64,000 nt of DNA from Gorsachius magnificus. Its lineage: Eukaryota > Chordata > Aves > Pelecaniformes > Ardeidae. The notes below the pieces were generated by a model. That model was not told where the DNA came from, did no database searches, and worked only from the letters and a program-made list of their open reading frames with translations. This document shows positions 50,090-62,700 of this stretch, one piece after another. The DNA lies in contig CM067082.1 of NCBI GenBank assembly GCA_034008185.1, positions 129,085,988 through 129,149,987 of the forward strand, written 5' to 3'. The position numbers and the translations under genes were made by a program. Positions within the stretch are counted from its first letter, which is position 1; every line of letters starts with the position of its first letter.

Positions 50090-52030
50090 TTACTACTACT
50101 TCATCACGAATGCCACAGAAAGCTGTATCATGGCTTTAGAAGAGGAAACCTTGGCTTGTCAAAGGAACTGCTAGGCAGAATCCTGCAGGTGGCCGTCAAG
50201 AAAGGGAAGGTTACCAAGTGAGAGAGGAATGACTTTTAAAAGAAAATTTACTCAGAGCTCAGGGGTACACATCATCCCATTGTACAGGAGATGAGGAAAT
50301 CCAGTAGAAGGTCTGTTTGCTTAAGCAAGAAGCTTCTTACTCAACTAGATATGCAAAATGAATGGTGGTAACTGTAAGAAATAGAAAGAAGTACAAGTTA
50401 CACTGGAGGAGTATTAGAACGTTGCTTGAGCATTTAGGGACAAAATTCAGAAGGCAAAACCCCAGATGGATCCAATAAACAGAAAATAGTTCTACAGGAA
50501 TGTTAGCAGCAAAAGGAAGTTCAGAGAAGATGTAGTTTGGATTTCAATGGACAACACAGAAGGGGCTGATGTACTTGATGCCTTCATGCTCACAGCCTCA
50601 GTCTGCACAGTAAAAACTTGCTCTCAGACTTCTGTGCCTACCAGCGTGACCTGGGAAAGATAAGGACAGCCAACAGCAGCAAAGCAACAAGTCAGGGTCA
50701 ACTCTGAATATACTTAAATCCATGGGGATTATCCAATGTTTCTGAAAGGGATGCTTGTTACCTCTGTGAGGATCCTGTGTAAGACCTAAGAAACATCATG
50801 ACAATCAAGGCAGGTCTCTGACAACTGAAAAATGCTAAGACAAGCCCATCTTAAAGAGTTAAGACATGCCCATTAAAAAAGGCAGGAAACCCACAGGCTG
50901 GTCAGCCTCACTTCTGCTCTGGGAAAGACCAAGGAGCATGTCCTCTTGGGATCTATTTTCAAACATGTGAATCACAAGAAACTAACGCAGAGTGCACAAC
51001 AAAGATTTAATACAGGTAGATGAGTTGGTCATCTTTGAAATGACCATGATGAAATCACTGACTATGCAAAAGGGGGAAAAGCAGTGGTGGTAACATACCA
51101 AAGTGTATTCAACATAAGGCTTTTCCAACAGTCTCTTACAGAATTTTCCTTACCAAGTTAAGTACAAGGCTGGATGAATGGCTGGAAAGCCAGCTGGACT
51201 GCTGGTCTCAAAGAGCAACAGACAACAGTTTGAGATCTAGATGGTGTCCAACAGTAGACAAAATACCCCAAAGGGTGATTTTGGGGCTAACAGAATTAAT
51301 AAAAAAATCATCATAATGACACAAAATTCACTCTCTGCAACTTTAAGAATGGCAGGATGTTGGGAGGGTGACTGACACATTGAACAGTAATGCTTCAATC
51401 CAAAATTTGCTTGAGAAACTTGGAGACCAGATCAGCAGATAATCTCAGAGTTCATCAAGAAGTAGTAAAGAAAATTTGCATGGAGGGGGGATAACTCCAT
51501 GTATCAGTGCAGGCTGAAAAGCAACTGCCTGAGTTGCTCTTGGCCCTGCTTTTAGAAGGACCTGGGGGTTAAAATGAATGTCAAACTTCCTACGATTCAA
51601 TGAAAGCAGGGCCAGAAAAATCAGTGGAGGTTATTATTCCTCCCTACTCAAAGCTAATGAGACTCTGCTTAAAATGCCATAACCAGTTTCAGGCCAACCA
51701 ACTGAAAAGAGGTGAGAAAACAGAGTCCATTTAACAGCTACCAAGATGGCAGGGGACCTGCATCCCACAAGGAGAGGCCGAGGGAGCTGGCCTTATTTAG
51801 GCTGGCAAAGAGGATGCTAAGGGGTGAGGCGAGGGGATTGAGCTATAACCCGCAACCACCTAAAGGGCAGTTACACAGACAGCGCAGCAAAACTCTTTCT
51901 CACTCGTGACTGATACCATCACATGGGATCACAGCCACAGCCTGCAGCTTGGGAGGTTCAGAGTGGACATTAGCAGATGTGTTTTCATTAGGAGTAGTGC
52001 AGAGAGCTCAGGGGTACTCAGGACTCAGCT
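50090..52030 (+). mobile_element. Degenerate CR1 LINE, about 2 kb of the ORF2 region
   Basis: Decayed words in CR1 ORF2 order run left to right: TTCTACAGGAATGTTAGCAGCAAAAGGAAG, TGATGCCTTCATGCTCACAGCCTCAGTC, CCCACAGGCTGGTCAGCCTCAC, AAGGCTTTTCCAACAGTCTC, GGCTGGATGAATGGCTGG, ACCCCAAAGGGTGATTTTGGGGC, AGAAGGACCTGGGGGTT, and TTTAGGCTGGCAAAGAGGATGCTAAGG. These correspond to reverse-transcriptase blocks of avian CR1. Many stops and indels are present, so no protein can be made. The 65-codon frame at 51712-51909 is a remnant of it. It lies antisense to PHF14. Confidence 0.85.
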
Positions 52031-53438
52031 GTATGGGAACAATCAAGCAAGAAGTTACGATGATTTGTTCTCAATAGTCTAAAAGCTTTCATTTCAGGCA
52101 TTAGAAGAGTAACCCCTACTTCAGCCATTATTTTTAAGTATTGCTGATTCTTATGATCAGGATGGGAAGCAGCTATGTTGGAGAAAACCTGCGATGCTCA
52201 GTGCCTTGGTCAGTAGTGGATTGCTGTCAGTTACAAGGAATAAGAAACTTGCTTCCCAGCCCTCTTATAGACAGCATCCGACTGTGCACACGCCAATACT
52301 AGATTACTAAGTGGTGTCCAAGACTGATTTATAACCAGTCTCGCTGTGCACAAATAGTAAAATACTGCGCCCCAGATGCCATCCTAAAATTCAATGTTAT
52401 TTGTCAAAATAAAGGCCCTCTTCATTGATTGAGAGGCGATTTTATATTCTACTGAAACCTAGATACTATAAACATTTTGCCAAGTAAAAGCCAGGAAAAG
52501 TTATGTGGATAAGTTTTATAACTGTGAGCATATCTAAAGCATATTTGTAGTCATCAAAATAAAAAAAAAACAAACCAACCAAACAGAAAACTATTATTAT
52601 TCATCTATATTTACAACTCCGCAATAAAAAACTTTACACATGAAATAACCTAAGTGAAAAATTCCCAGATGCATTTTCAAAAAAACCATAAAGCCAGAAA
52701 AGAAATGTATGGAAAATGCAATGCATTCACTTGCACAGTACACACACAACCCTGTATTTTAAAAAACACATCTTAACACTGGACCATTTTTTTTCTTTTA
52801 AGGCCAGAAAGTTTTTTAAACTGTTTGATAGACATAGAAAGTCTGGAAAGATGTGTTTCAAAATGTTTTTCCCTATCTTAAAAGGCAAACATTTCATATA
52901 TTCCATTATAATTTCATAATTCATTTTCAGTCTTCATTTTTAAAACTTTCTAAATCAAAAACGACAAGTCTCTAAGTGTAAAAAGGACTAAGAATAGAAT
53001 AAAACTGAAGTACACAAAACCAGGAATTACAGTTTCCTTTCAAACTAGTTCGGGAGCATGCAATACTTAATAATATTTTTTTCCAAGTGAAGCCAGAAGT
53101 TACCCAATGTGTATAAACAACAGACACATTGACATTTATATCATAATCAAGCTATATAAAAAAAGCATCATACAGCACTTCTGAAAACAACTATTTAAAT
53201 AAAGTAGTCGTTATAACCTGGTTGTTCCATGCCATGGTTGAAAGCATGCATGCAAATAAAATTCAGGTATCATATATAAATCTTAAAAGCAATGACAAAA
53301 ACTTGTTGCATTATATACAAAAATCTGTTAATTAATAGCATTTAAGACAATGCCAGAAGTTTGACAGAAGTGCATTAAGAAAATTCTCTATTTGTAGAAC
53401 TCTGTGCAAAGTATTACATAAATCATTTCCAAGAGAAT

Positions 53439-53458
53439 AAAAAAAAAAAAAAAAAAAA
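53439..53458. repeat. A20 tract
   Basis: Longest uninterrupted homopolymer in the window, 20 A residues. Confidence 0.95.
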
Positions 53459-55259
53459 TCAGTGAAATAATACCGCAATGTACATTGTATCATGTTTACT
53501 TAACCTTTTTCTCAATTAATATAAAAAAGGGCCCCCAACAAAATTATTTCATTATTACAAAAATGGAAGTCATGTAAGAGCTTTTGCTGATTTTTTTGTC
53601 ATGTCATTACCACTTAAGTGTATTCTTGAATATTACGTTCAGCAGGTACATCAATAACAGTGTAGACAAAGCATGAAGTGTGGTTTGTTTTAACTGAATC
53701 AAAAGATGCAGTAACTGTTTTAGATAGGAAAATAATACTTTATTTGTAATATATATTCTCATTACATTACATCTTGGCAGTAAAATCTATATGAAACAAA
53801 CCTAAAGCAAAACAAACCAGTAGGGTGAACTGATGCCTCACCCTGTACCATGCTGGGTCTAAGGTGAATCAGATTATTTTTCAATTTTACCAGTTTCCTA
53901 AACTTTTGTTACTGCTGTTGTTGGGCACTTTCAGCGAGATCTGTTCCACAGCACAGTTACCTTTGCAACACATCAACAAACTCAGCATTTAGTCCAGGCA
54001 GAAATGAAACTGCCTTTAAAAGCAATTAGTAACAGGCTTAAATGCATTTCAAACAAAGCACCTATGTACATGTCTGTTTTCAGAACATGAACTTGGGAAG
54101 AAAAATATGGGGGGGGAAAAAAAAAGTCTGTATGTCATTCTGCATGACTTTGGAACTACAGAGATTAGATTTGGCCTTTTGCCTTATTAATGGTCACAGT
54201 CATTCTGAAATGCCCTTGCACACCCCACCCCCCCCCTTCCTTTTATCTACCCTTTTCCTCTCAAAAAGAAAACAACACAGAATGTGAATGTATCGACCCA
54301 TTGGAACGATAGATATAAAAAAGGTAAAAAAGAAGGATACAAAGAAGTTAAAGAATTTGATTTCAAGAAAATTGCAAAGTGCTTGAATCTGTGACTGTGA
54401 TTAACTGGTTTCTGAACTCTCTCCCACTTATTTTTGGAGAACAGAGGAAAATGAAAATATTCCAAATGAGGCCTTGACTATTTTACGTATTTTTTAATTA
54501 ACTGGTCAAGATAGATGAAAGATAACATCAAAGAAAATACATAAAAACTTAAAACATGGAATTTTGGAAAAAAAAATTGTTTCTGGAGGTTTACTAATCA
54601 ATATATATTTGATTAGTTAAGTCATATGCCCAACACTTTTCTCCATTTAGAATAAAGTGTTTCTAAGTATGCAAACTGCATACATTGTAACTGTAATTAT
54701 ATAAGCAATGCTAATTATCGTTTAGCACTTTTTTCATTAATGCTTGCTGTTCATACTTTTTTAAAAAAATAATTATTTTCTTGCTCAGGAGCTTTACTAA
54801 CATTTTGATTAATCAGTAAAGAAAATTCAGCAGAATCAGTCTTCATCTATTTGCTGTACTACAGTACTACATCTATTTGATAGATATTTTTGTATACCAT
54901 AGAGCGATGTATATGAACCTAAACAAACACCTTAGAGGCAATTTTGTCTAGCTTGTGTTCTGTGCCTCTCACCTGGTAAGCAATTTCAAGAAAAGCTGTT
55001 TTAAACAATAGTTTATCTCCTATGACACTGCACATGGTGATGCTCAAATGTACCACCAGGAAGCTAACAGGAAGGGGAAAAAGAACCACCCAAGTCACCT
55101 TGAGAGAGGACTGGGGATGACAAAGGTCTTCTATCCATGTATCTTCAGTATTTTTAAAATAATGTATCGGTAGCAGAGAGAACTTTCATGACCACAATAA
55201 ATATCCTGTGTCACCCATAACAACAGAGTAGCTGAAAACTTAATGTTATTTTCCAGTCG

Positions 55260-55660
55260 CCCACTCCCCATCTCAGCTTCACTAACTTTATCATAGCAAA
55301 CCTCTCCTTTCCACATAGGCTTCCTACCCACAACTCCCTCTCCCTGGCTCTTTAAGCAGGTTCAGTACCTCCTCTCTGCCGACTACCATCCGTTCTTGTT
55401 CCAGTGTCTCTCTCTAACCAGCCTGACTTCCTTCTTTCAAGTCCTGGAGCTTGAAAAGTCTGGATTTTGCTGCCTCTCCACATGAGCTTACCACTGTTTC
55501 TCAATTCTATTTCTGTACATTTACCATCCAAACGCAGGTCCTTCTCCAGCCCACCAGCCTCAATCCAACCATGACCTCTGAATGTGGCCACAAGTACCAG
55601 TCTTCTTGCCCACACAATCCCAACTCAAAGGTTTGTCTGCCTGTAACCCAGGGCCCTACT
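55260..55660. other. Pyrimidine-rich stretch of unknown origin
   Basis: About 400 bases are rich in CCT, CTCC and CTTC on the plus strand and clearly less AT-rich than their flanks. Overlapping frames exist on both strands (55352-55615 minus, 55451-55666 plus) without family resemblance. It may be a decayed element; I recognise no consensus. Confidence 0.3.
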
Positions 55661-55797
55661 TCATAAGCCCATCTGCATGACTTTGGCTTAGGGGAGGGAG
55701 CAAGTTAAGATGCAACAGTACAAAAGCAAACTTTGCTAGGTAAGAAAAAAATTTCATGGCATCTGTTGTTTTGAAATGATTATGACAGTGACTCAAG

Positions 55798-55814
55798 AAA
55801 AAAAAAAAAAAAAA
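55798..55814. repeat. A17 tract leading into an A-rich stretch
   Basis: Seventeen A residues followed by AAC/AACC/AAAC units to about 55850. Confidence 0.9.
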
Positions 55815-57057
55815 GGAAAAAAACAACCAAAACCAACCGAAACAAACAGAAAAATAACATAAAAGCCCTGAGAATACAGTGGTGAATCTGAAGACGGCAA
55901 TTCAGCAAGATCAGGATCAGCCTGGTCCAAGGAATAACACAGGCTGAAACATCTTCACCTTAGCAATGAATTCCTGACCAGTAAGGATTCATCAGGCATC
56001 TGCATTGGCCATGATATTCGTACTAAAGCTTAGCCCAGCAACACATTAGACCTGGCCGTAAATGAATATATAATTGCTTGTGTATTCTTATGTATAACCT
56101 GCTCATATCTCTCTGTGCGTGACAAAAGATGACCAAAGTGACCCAGAAAAGGGAGAGTTGCACACCTGTCCATGTTCACTGCCTCATTTTATTATTCTCA
56201 TCTAGTGCAGCACGTGCCCACTCTGCATCCGAATCAAAGAGACTTCAAATTAGCAGCCACGGGCACCATCGTGGAGCTCTTTGTTCTCAATCCACGTTCC
56301 TTTTCTTTGCACTTCCTGGAGCAACTTAGCACTGCAGCTGCAGGGATAAGCACGCTCAGCTGGCCGACAGCTCAGTCAAAGCACAGATGACAAAAGATCT
56401 AAAAACTGCTGTACCACATCTCTGGTAGTTGCAAGGAAACCATTCTTCCCACAATATTCTTAAAGGCTTCCAATTTTCCAGATTTCAACAAATGTACATG
56501 GATATATTTCTTCTCTTTAGTCTTTGCCAAAATTCAGCTTACTGATCCAAGCCTTCAATTCTCCTTTCTTCTTAAAGGCCTATCTATGTGTGTATGTGTT
56601 GGGGGGCGGACCTGGGTAAGACAATACACTTGCCCACATCTCAGATTAACAATTTTGCCTGAAAACATCCAGCCTAATAAAGATACACAAGAGGGATGGA
56701 GAATTTTGAGTCCAAGTGATTAAAGTTTTACAAGTCATAAGAAACTGAAAATGGGGTCTGGTACTGCAATTATTACCACTGCCCAGCATATCTAATGTTC
56801 ATCTCTTTTCATCATTTCTTTGCTAAGTTTCAGTCATGGAAATTTTGTTTGAGCATTTCACCATTTCTCCTTTCACTGCCTGTATGTCAGCATGTCATAA
56901 TACAATCATTGTATAGAATATGCCTCATTCGTGATTACTGATGGAGTTGTTAGCTTTTACTATTTTGGAAACAAAAATAATAATATGAATTTGAACTAAA
57001 TGAATTGAAACTAACATTCTAAAAGAAGAACCAAACTTTCATGAGAAAATGTTCTCC

Positions 57058-57072
57058 AAAAAAAAAAAAAAG
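57058..57072. repeat. A15 tract
   Basis: Uninterrupted run of 15 A residues. Confidence 0.9.
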
Positions 57073-58154
57073 TAATCAAACATTAACGTTTGGCTCATTC
57101 AGCAGTGACTTCTCTAATGAATTCCAGAAATTTTTTTTCTCCTGTTGGCAGTAACAGAGACACAGAAAGCCCTGAACATGATGACCAGCAGAAGCTGAAA
57201 CATTATTCCCAAAGCTCTGGTGCTCGCAGCAGGAGTTCTTTTGTCTGTTTGAACAATGCAAGTGTTACATACATCTTATGAAATAGTAAAATGAAAAATA
57301 ACGCTCCAAAACCATTCCCATTTCTGGGGCTGGCAGAGAACATTAAATACACTCAAGTTATTGGAAAAGGCAACTGCAGCACTACTTAGCTGAAAACACA
57401 GGTTTTCCTTCAAGTAACTTGTTAAATATACACATTAAGCTTATTGTCAACTGATTTTGCTTAAGGTGACAAGAGTCACATTTTGAACCTTAGTATTTTA
57501 ACTTATAAAACCCACCAGCTTCATATAAACATTTCTACATATATTTATCACAGAAAATTTACTTCAAAAATTTATAATACGGATTAATACTGAAAATACT
57601 GTGCTGGTTAATTTCAGGATTTTATCAATCTCCATTACTAAAAAAGTTAATTATCACCTTATACACATGGCTTAATATAAAATTTAAGTGCAAAAATGAA
57701 GGGAGCATGGGAATTTTTATGAAGCATCTCATGGAACAGTGAAATTAGTTTTGATTGAAATATTAAAGTGTTTTCGTAATTGGAGTGAGACAGTAAGATA
57801 TTTAAGTAGAACTAAGTACATACACTACTGACTGAAGTTTCAAAATAAAGGTCTCGGGTCTTTTAAAAATATAATCTTACGTGTTTTCTATGGTAAGCAG
57901 AACCAACTGAAAAAAGGAAAAATGTCTGGGTACCAAGTATTATCTACCATAAACTTAAGTCACATTTCCTTCCCCACAAGATGCAAAACGTATACTGTTA
58001 TAAATACCCAGCAATCAAATGGGCCAGCACAGGCTAATTATTTTCTTTTTAAAGGTGTAATTTTCTTTCAGAGAAAAATCTGGAGCACATGACAGCAAAC
58101 AGAAACACAGGACATGCCTAACACTGTTTGTTATCACTTATGTTGACCACTCCA

Positions 58155-58185
58155 CATATGCACACACACATGCACACAGATACAC
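58155..58185. repeat. CA-rich microsatellite
   Basis: Imperfect (CA)n with ATG interruptions: CACACACACATGCACACAG. Confidence 0.7.
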
Positions 58186-58450
58186 TTACCAACAGACCAT
58201 ACACTGATAGGAGCTACTGCCTACACAGTGAAAGAGGCAACAATGGTTTTGGTATAGCTTAGCAATTAATGCCTAACTAGCAAAAAATGTTCAGAACAAG
58301 TCTTCAAGGAACTAGGATCTGTATCAGAAAAACCCCTTACTGTTGGTACTCTTCTGTCACTCCAGAGAAAGCCAGCGCATGTATTCCCACTTCCATTTGG
58401 AATGAAGGGGGAAAACCTTAACTCTTAGCATCTATAAAAACCGCACCCAC

Positions 58451-58475
58451 TACCCCACTTTGTGGGGTACCCCAC
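58451..58475. repeat. Hairpin and overlapping perfect palindrome
   Basis: TACCCCAC (58451-58458), a TTT loop and GTGGGGTA (58462-58469) form a perfect 8-base stem. The second arm also belongs to a perfect 14-base palindrome, GTGGGGTACCCCAC (58462-58475), so two foldings compete. No gene context explains it. Confidence 0.7.
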
Positions 58476-59165
58476 TACCCAGCAGAGAAGATGCAAAGGA
58501 TAATTTACAGGCTGACAGTCCTCCTGCCTTCACATTCTCTGTCCCTCAGGAAAGGGACATTATTCCCCTAGTGTAACTCTGCTAAACCTTCTCTCCTAGC
58601 ACTTTGTAGTGGAGAAAAAATGGGGAGTTTCAGCTATGATGTTGCTATTTATTATTTTCTGGAGTTGAAAGGAATTAGCAAACAGCCCTTCACAGTTGAT
58701 TTTTGGGAGGTTCTGTGTCCCTCTCTCAGTCCACTGCCAGGTTAGATGATACAGCTCTTTTAATGCAATTTGACAGGTGCCCACTGAAAGCTATAGTTAG
58801 GTGGAATGATATTCTAATGCACTGAATTTGGAAATGCATTTGGAAAAGGCACTTTTCAAAGAAAGCAGAGGAAGAAGCTGGAACTGTGGATGTTTTGTCT
58901 TTACTTACATAGAGGTGACTGATGGGGAAGAGTGGAGCCCGTGACTAGGAAACTAAAAGCATCAGCACTGGTAGTTCTCCAGGATGTTGCTCAATGAAGT
59001 AACCCTTTAAACTACAATTACAACATGATCTTCCTAAAACATGGATTTAATAAGCATGAAATACTCTCATCCTTAAGTAGTGTCATTAGTGGCTCAGGAC
59101 ATTGAGCACAGGAAGATGTTTCTGCTATAACAAACTAAAGTTTGCCTGTTATACACGATTGAAGA

Positions 59166-59184
59166 TTTTTTTTTTTTTTTTTTT
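59166..59184. repeat. T19 tract
   Basis: Nineteen T residues just left of the CR1 copy. Confidence 0.9.
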
Positions 59185-59199
59185 ATTGTTTACCTTTAG

Positions 59200-59754
59200 G
59201 GACAACAAATATGCCTTCTGTCTTCACTCAGCACTGGTGAAAACACATCTGGAGCACTGTGTCCAATTCTGGGCTCCCCAGTACAAAAAAAGATAATGGA
59301 ATTAGTGGAGCAAGTCCAGCAAAGGGATCACAAAGGTGATTAAGGGACAGGGATATATGTCATAAAAGGAGAGACTGAGAGAGCTGGGATTGTTTAGCCT
59401 AGAGAAGAGAAGGCTCAGTGCAAATCTTCTCAGTGTTTGTAAGTACCTGATGGGGGGAGAAAACAGAGCCAGACTTCTTAGTGGTGCCCAGTGAAAGGAC
59501 AAGAGGCAACAGGCACAAACTGAAATAAAGAAAATTTTGTTTAAACATAAGAAGAATCTTCTTTCACTATGAGGAGGGACAAACACCAGAACAAGCTGCC
59601 CAGAGAGGCTGCAGAGAGTCCATCCTTGGAGATATTCAAACCCCAACTAGACATTGCTCTGAGGAACACGCTCTATCTGACCTTGATTTGGACAAGGGGC
59701 TGGGGACTAGACCAGCTCTGATCTCTTCCAATTTCAACTGTTCTGTGATTCTGC
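59200..59754 (+). mobile_element. CR1 LINE, 3' 550 bases, best-preserved copy in the window
   Basis: The sequence follows the CR1 3' end closely: GGAGCACTGTGTCCAATTCTGGGCTCCCCAGTACAA, GAGAGACTGAGAGAGCTGGGA, TTTAGCCTAGAGAAGAGAAGGCTCAG, AGTGGTGCCCAGTGAAAGGACAAGAGGCAAC, CTGCCCAGAGAGGCTGCAGAG, CCATCCTTGGAGATATTCAAA, and it ends CTGTTCTGTGATTCTG. The coding part is the C-terminal end of the CR1 reverse-transcriptase protein, interrupted by stops. It is 5'-truncated and antisense to PHF14. The 114-codon minus-strand frame at 59302-59646 is its shadow. Confidence 0.95.
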
Positions 59755-62700
59755 TTTTAATAAAAGCAGAAATGGTTTAGAAAAGCTTTTCAGAATTAAA
59801 GAAAATTGAAGTCCTGCAGTTTACTTATTGTTCTTTAATGTGAAAAACCAAGATTACCACTGGAGTTTTAAAAGCCCGCTGGTTTTCTTATCTCTTTTTC
59901 ACAGCAAGTGTTATTAAAAAGAACTGTCAGTAGGTACCAGCAGATCACAGGCTGTTTTTATGTAAATTTAAACAATTTTTACTGAGACTGGTTACAAAGT
60001 AACATTATTTTTTTTTCTTTTCATCTGCTCTGTATTTTAAGATATTAAACTGCTGCTTCCCCACTTTTTATATACCAGTACTTGCATAATCTCTCCAAAC
60101 TGTAGAAAAACTTCAATGAAGTATTACTGGATTGATTTATGTCACACAACTGGACTACTAAAATTAGCACTATTGGTTTTACTTATGCAAACTTAAAATC
60201 TAAAGAGATACTACATTTGCTTTCCTAAAAGGGCATTTTAAGTATTTCTTTCTCAAGTGCTTTTAACATACCTCCACAGACTCATACACTTGGTAGTTAC
60301 AAATAGTCCTCATCAAGCCAGAAAAATCTTAAGTCGTTCTCTTTTCCTGTCATTTATTACAAAATGGTCTTCAACGGCTTTATAAATAAGGTTACCCTTG
60401 CCACGATTTCTCATGCTGTTACTGAATCCCACTTGTTATTTTTTCTGAACATCTTCAAAAATCAACCATTCCTTTCCAGTGCTGATTTTTTGGTCACATT
60501 TGGTACCATCCTCAAATCTCTCCCCTTCTCAATTTCACCATCATCAAATGGTAATGCAAAATACACACTGTCAGGAAGTTATGTCCACAACAGTTTCCAA
60601 ACTGGATTTCTTCCTGCCTCCATGTGAAATCTTTGTTCAATGCTTCGAGGTTTACAGAACTAGAAATCTGATTTCTCCTCTATTCATTACACACTTACAC
60701 TCCCCTCTGACTACTTAGCCCTTCTTTTATCTCATTTTCTTTTCTCTGTTTCCCAGAAGCTCCCTCTTGAGCAGCATTTCCGTATCTTCACCTTTTTCTC
60801 AAAATACATTTAAAAATAGAATCTAAATAGAAATATAATTATCCTAAATGTCTCAAGAACAGCTGATGTCCTCAAATAAAAATTGCTCTGTGCTTGCACA
60901 GATTCTCGACGATTAAACCAGTAAAGTGTTCTGTTGCACCTACTTAATGTCTAGCTAAATAAATATTTATAAAAAAACACACTTCACTTCCAGAAAATTC
61001 TTCCACACAGCTCCTCATGTATTCTGAGTTTCTATACACGAGACAAAGGACAGCCAATTCAGAGATGCATATAGACTCCTTTACCTCAAAAATGGCCCTA
61101 CAAAGAAAACAACAGTCAAATTCACAATTTCAATGGACTTCACGGTTTTATAAGGACAGAGTTTAAAGATTTTTTTTAAAAATTTTATTTTATTTTAACT
61201 GCCTTTCACCAGGTACAAATTGCAGGTCTGTGCTCCCACTTGGTAGTGCTAATCGGCATGCTCACCACTAAAAGCAAAAATGCAGGCAGCAGTCTCATCC
61301 ATTCTCTTTTATGTTTTATTCGCCTGGATCTCTGAGCAGAGATGGGAATAGTTAAATAAGCAGTCCATACCACAAGGTCCAAAGAGACTTCCATTTTGAG
61401 GCCTAGGAAGGCTTAATACAGGCATACTTATAAAAGATTTAACTCCTCTTCTCTGTTTCCCTAGGTAGCGACATCAGCACCAGGCATAATTTGTCTCTGA
61501 CTTTTAGTAACAAGAACACTTATAAAGCTCTTCAAATTTATGAGATTTTTAAACCGAAGGATAAACCTTGGCTGCAGTTTACACTGAAGTGTGCACTTTT
61601 ATTCATACAATATTTCCTTACCAAATTATAATCAAGTTTCTGCTATGCAATTTTGGTGATGCTATTGCTAGCTTTTATTGCTGTATTAAATTCTTAGCAA
61701 ATAGCTAAAGGCTGCCAAACCAATTTCATCACATCTATTTCATTTTTAATAGCCTTTTGTAAGAAACAGCTCTGAAATTATTGTTTACACATTATGGTCA
61801 AATAAATGTCAACAAATTGTAACGTTTAGGTTACCGCCATTAGGTTTTTTACAATTATTTCAGCCTTTATTAGAACATTATTTTTTAGAATTTACTAAGT
61901 TAGCTATCAGTCCGCTGCTATCACTGAATTATACTTGTATTTACTTCTACCTACTCAAGCTAAAACTGAGTGATACTTCAACTTTTAAGTATCGCTACTG
62001 TATTCACCTTTGGCTATCACTACTATTTTAGCTTCCTCTCAAAACCACAAGCACCTCATGAAAACCATTTTAGCGTATGTGGGAGGCTGAAGGTTTCATA
62101 AAGTCCTGAAGGTGCTACCAGATGCCACACAGTTTTCATAAGACACATCCTACCCTTAAAACCCAACTGTACACATTAGCTGTCAGGAAAAGTAGGGAGT
62201 TAGTTGTCTGCGTTCACTTTTAGCTATAAATACTTAAGTTACGTATGTGATTTTGGTTTTAGATTTCAATTGAACAAACTGAGGTTCTCTGCCCAGAACT
62301 TAAGATTATTCTGAATTTGTCAAAGCCAGCACGCCTTCTTGGCCAACCAATAAACAATGTGACAGCAAACATGTTCCAACATACATATATTTCTCTCAAG
62401 TAAGTTACCGTACAACTGAAATTCTATGTTTATTTCCAGTGACTCCAAACTAAAATATTTTATTCATATTTAGATGCCCCCTAAGGGAAACAGAATGACT
62501 TACAATGACAGCAAACGTCATCCAACACATTACAAGTGGATGGGAGAAGGATAAAATAAACAAGGTGCCAAGAAAACTTCATACATCCTTAAGAAAACAA
62601 AAGCAAAAGCCGTATTTTTCAAAGATAAAATTATATACTGTGCTAGAAACAAGCAAGACTTTTTATCAGTTCCGAAACAGGAAATCAAAAGGTGCCAAAG

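Larger units (their letters stand above)
52031..59199 (-). other. PHF14: PHF14 intron
   Basis: AT-rich intron with A20 (53439-53458), A17 (55798-55814), A15 (57058-57072), T19 (59166-59184), G8 and C9 runs near 54.1-54.2 kb, a CA-rich run (58155-58185) and a palindrome at 58451-58475. A pyrimidine-rich, less AT-rich stretch at 55260-55660 is of unknown origin. No exon is supported. Confidence 0.6.

Noticed and set aside
51712..51909. 65-codon plus-strand frame
   Set aside because: It is a fragment of the decayed CR1 ORF2 region, not an independent gene.
59302..59646. 114-codon minus-strand frame
   Set aside because: It lies entirely inside the CR1 copy on the opposite strand and is a shadow of it.
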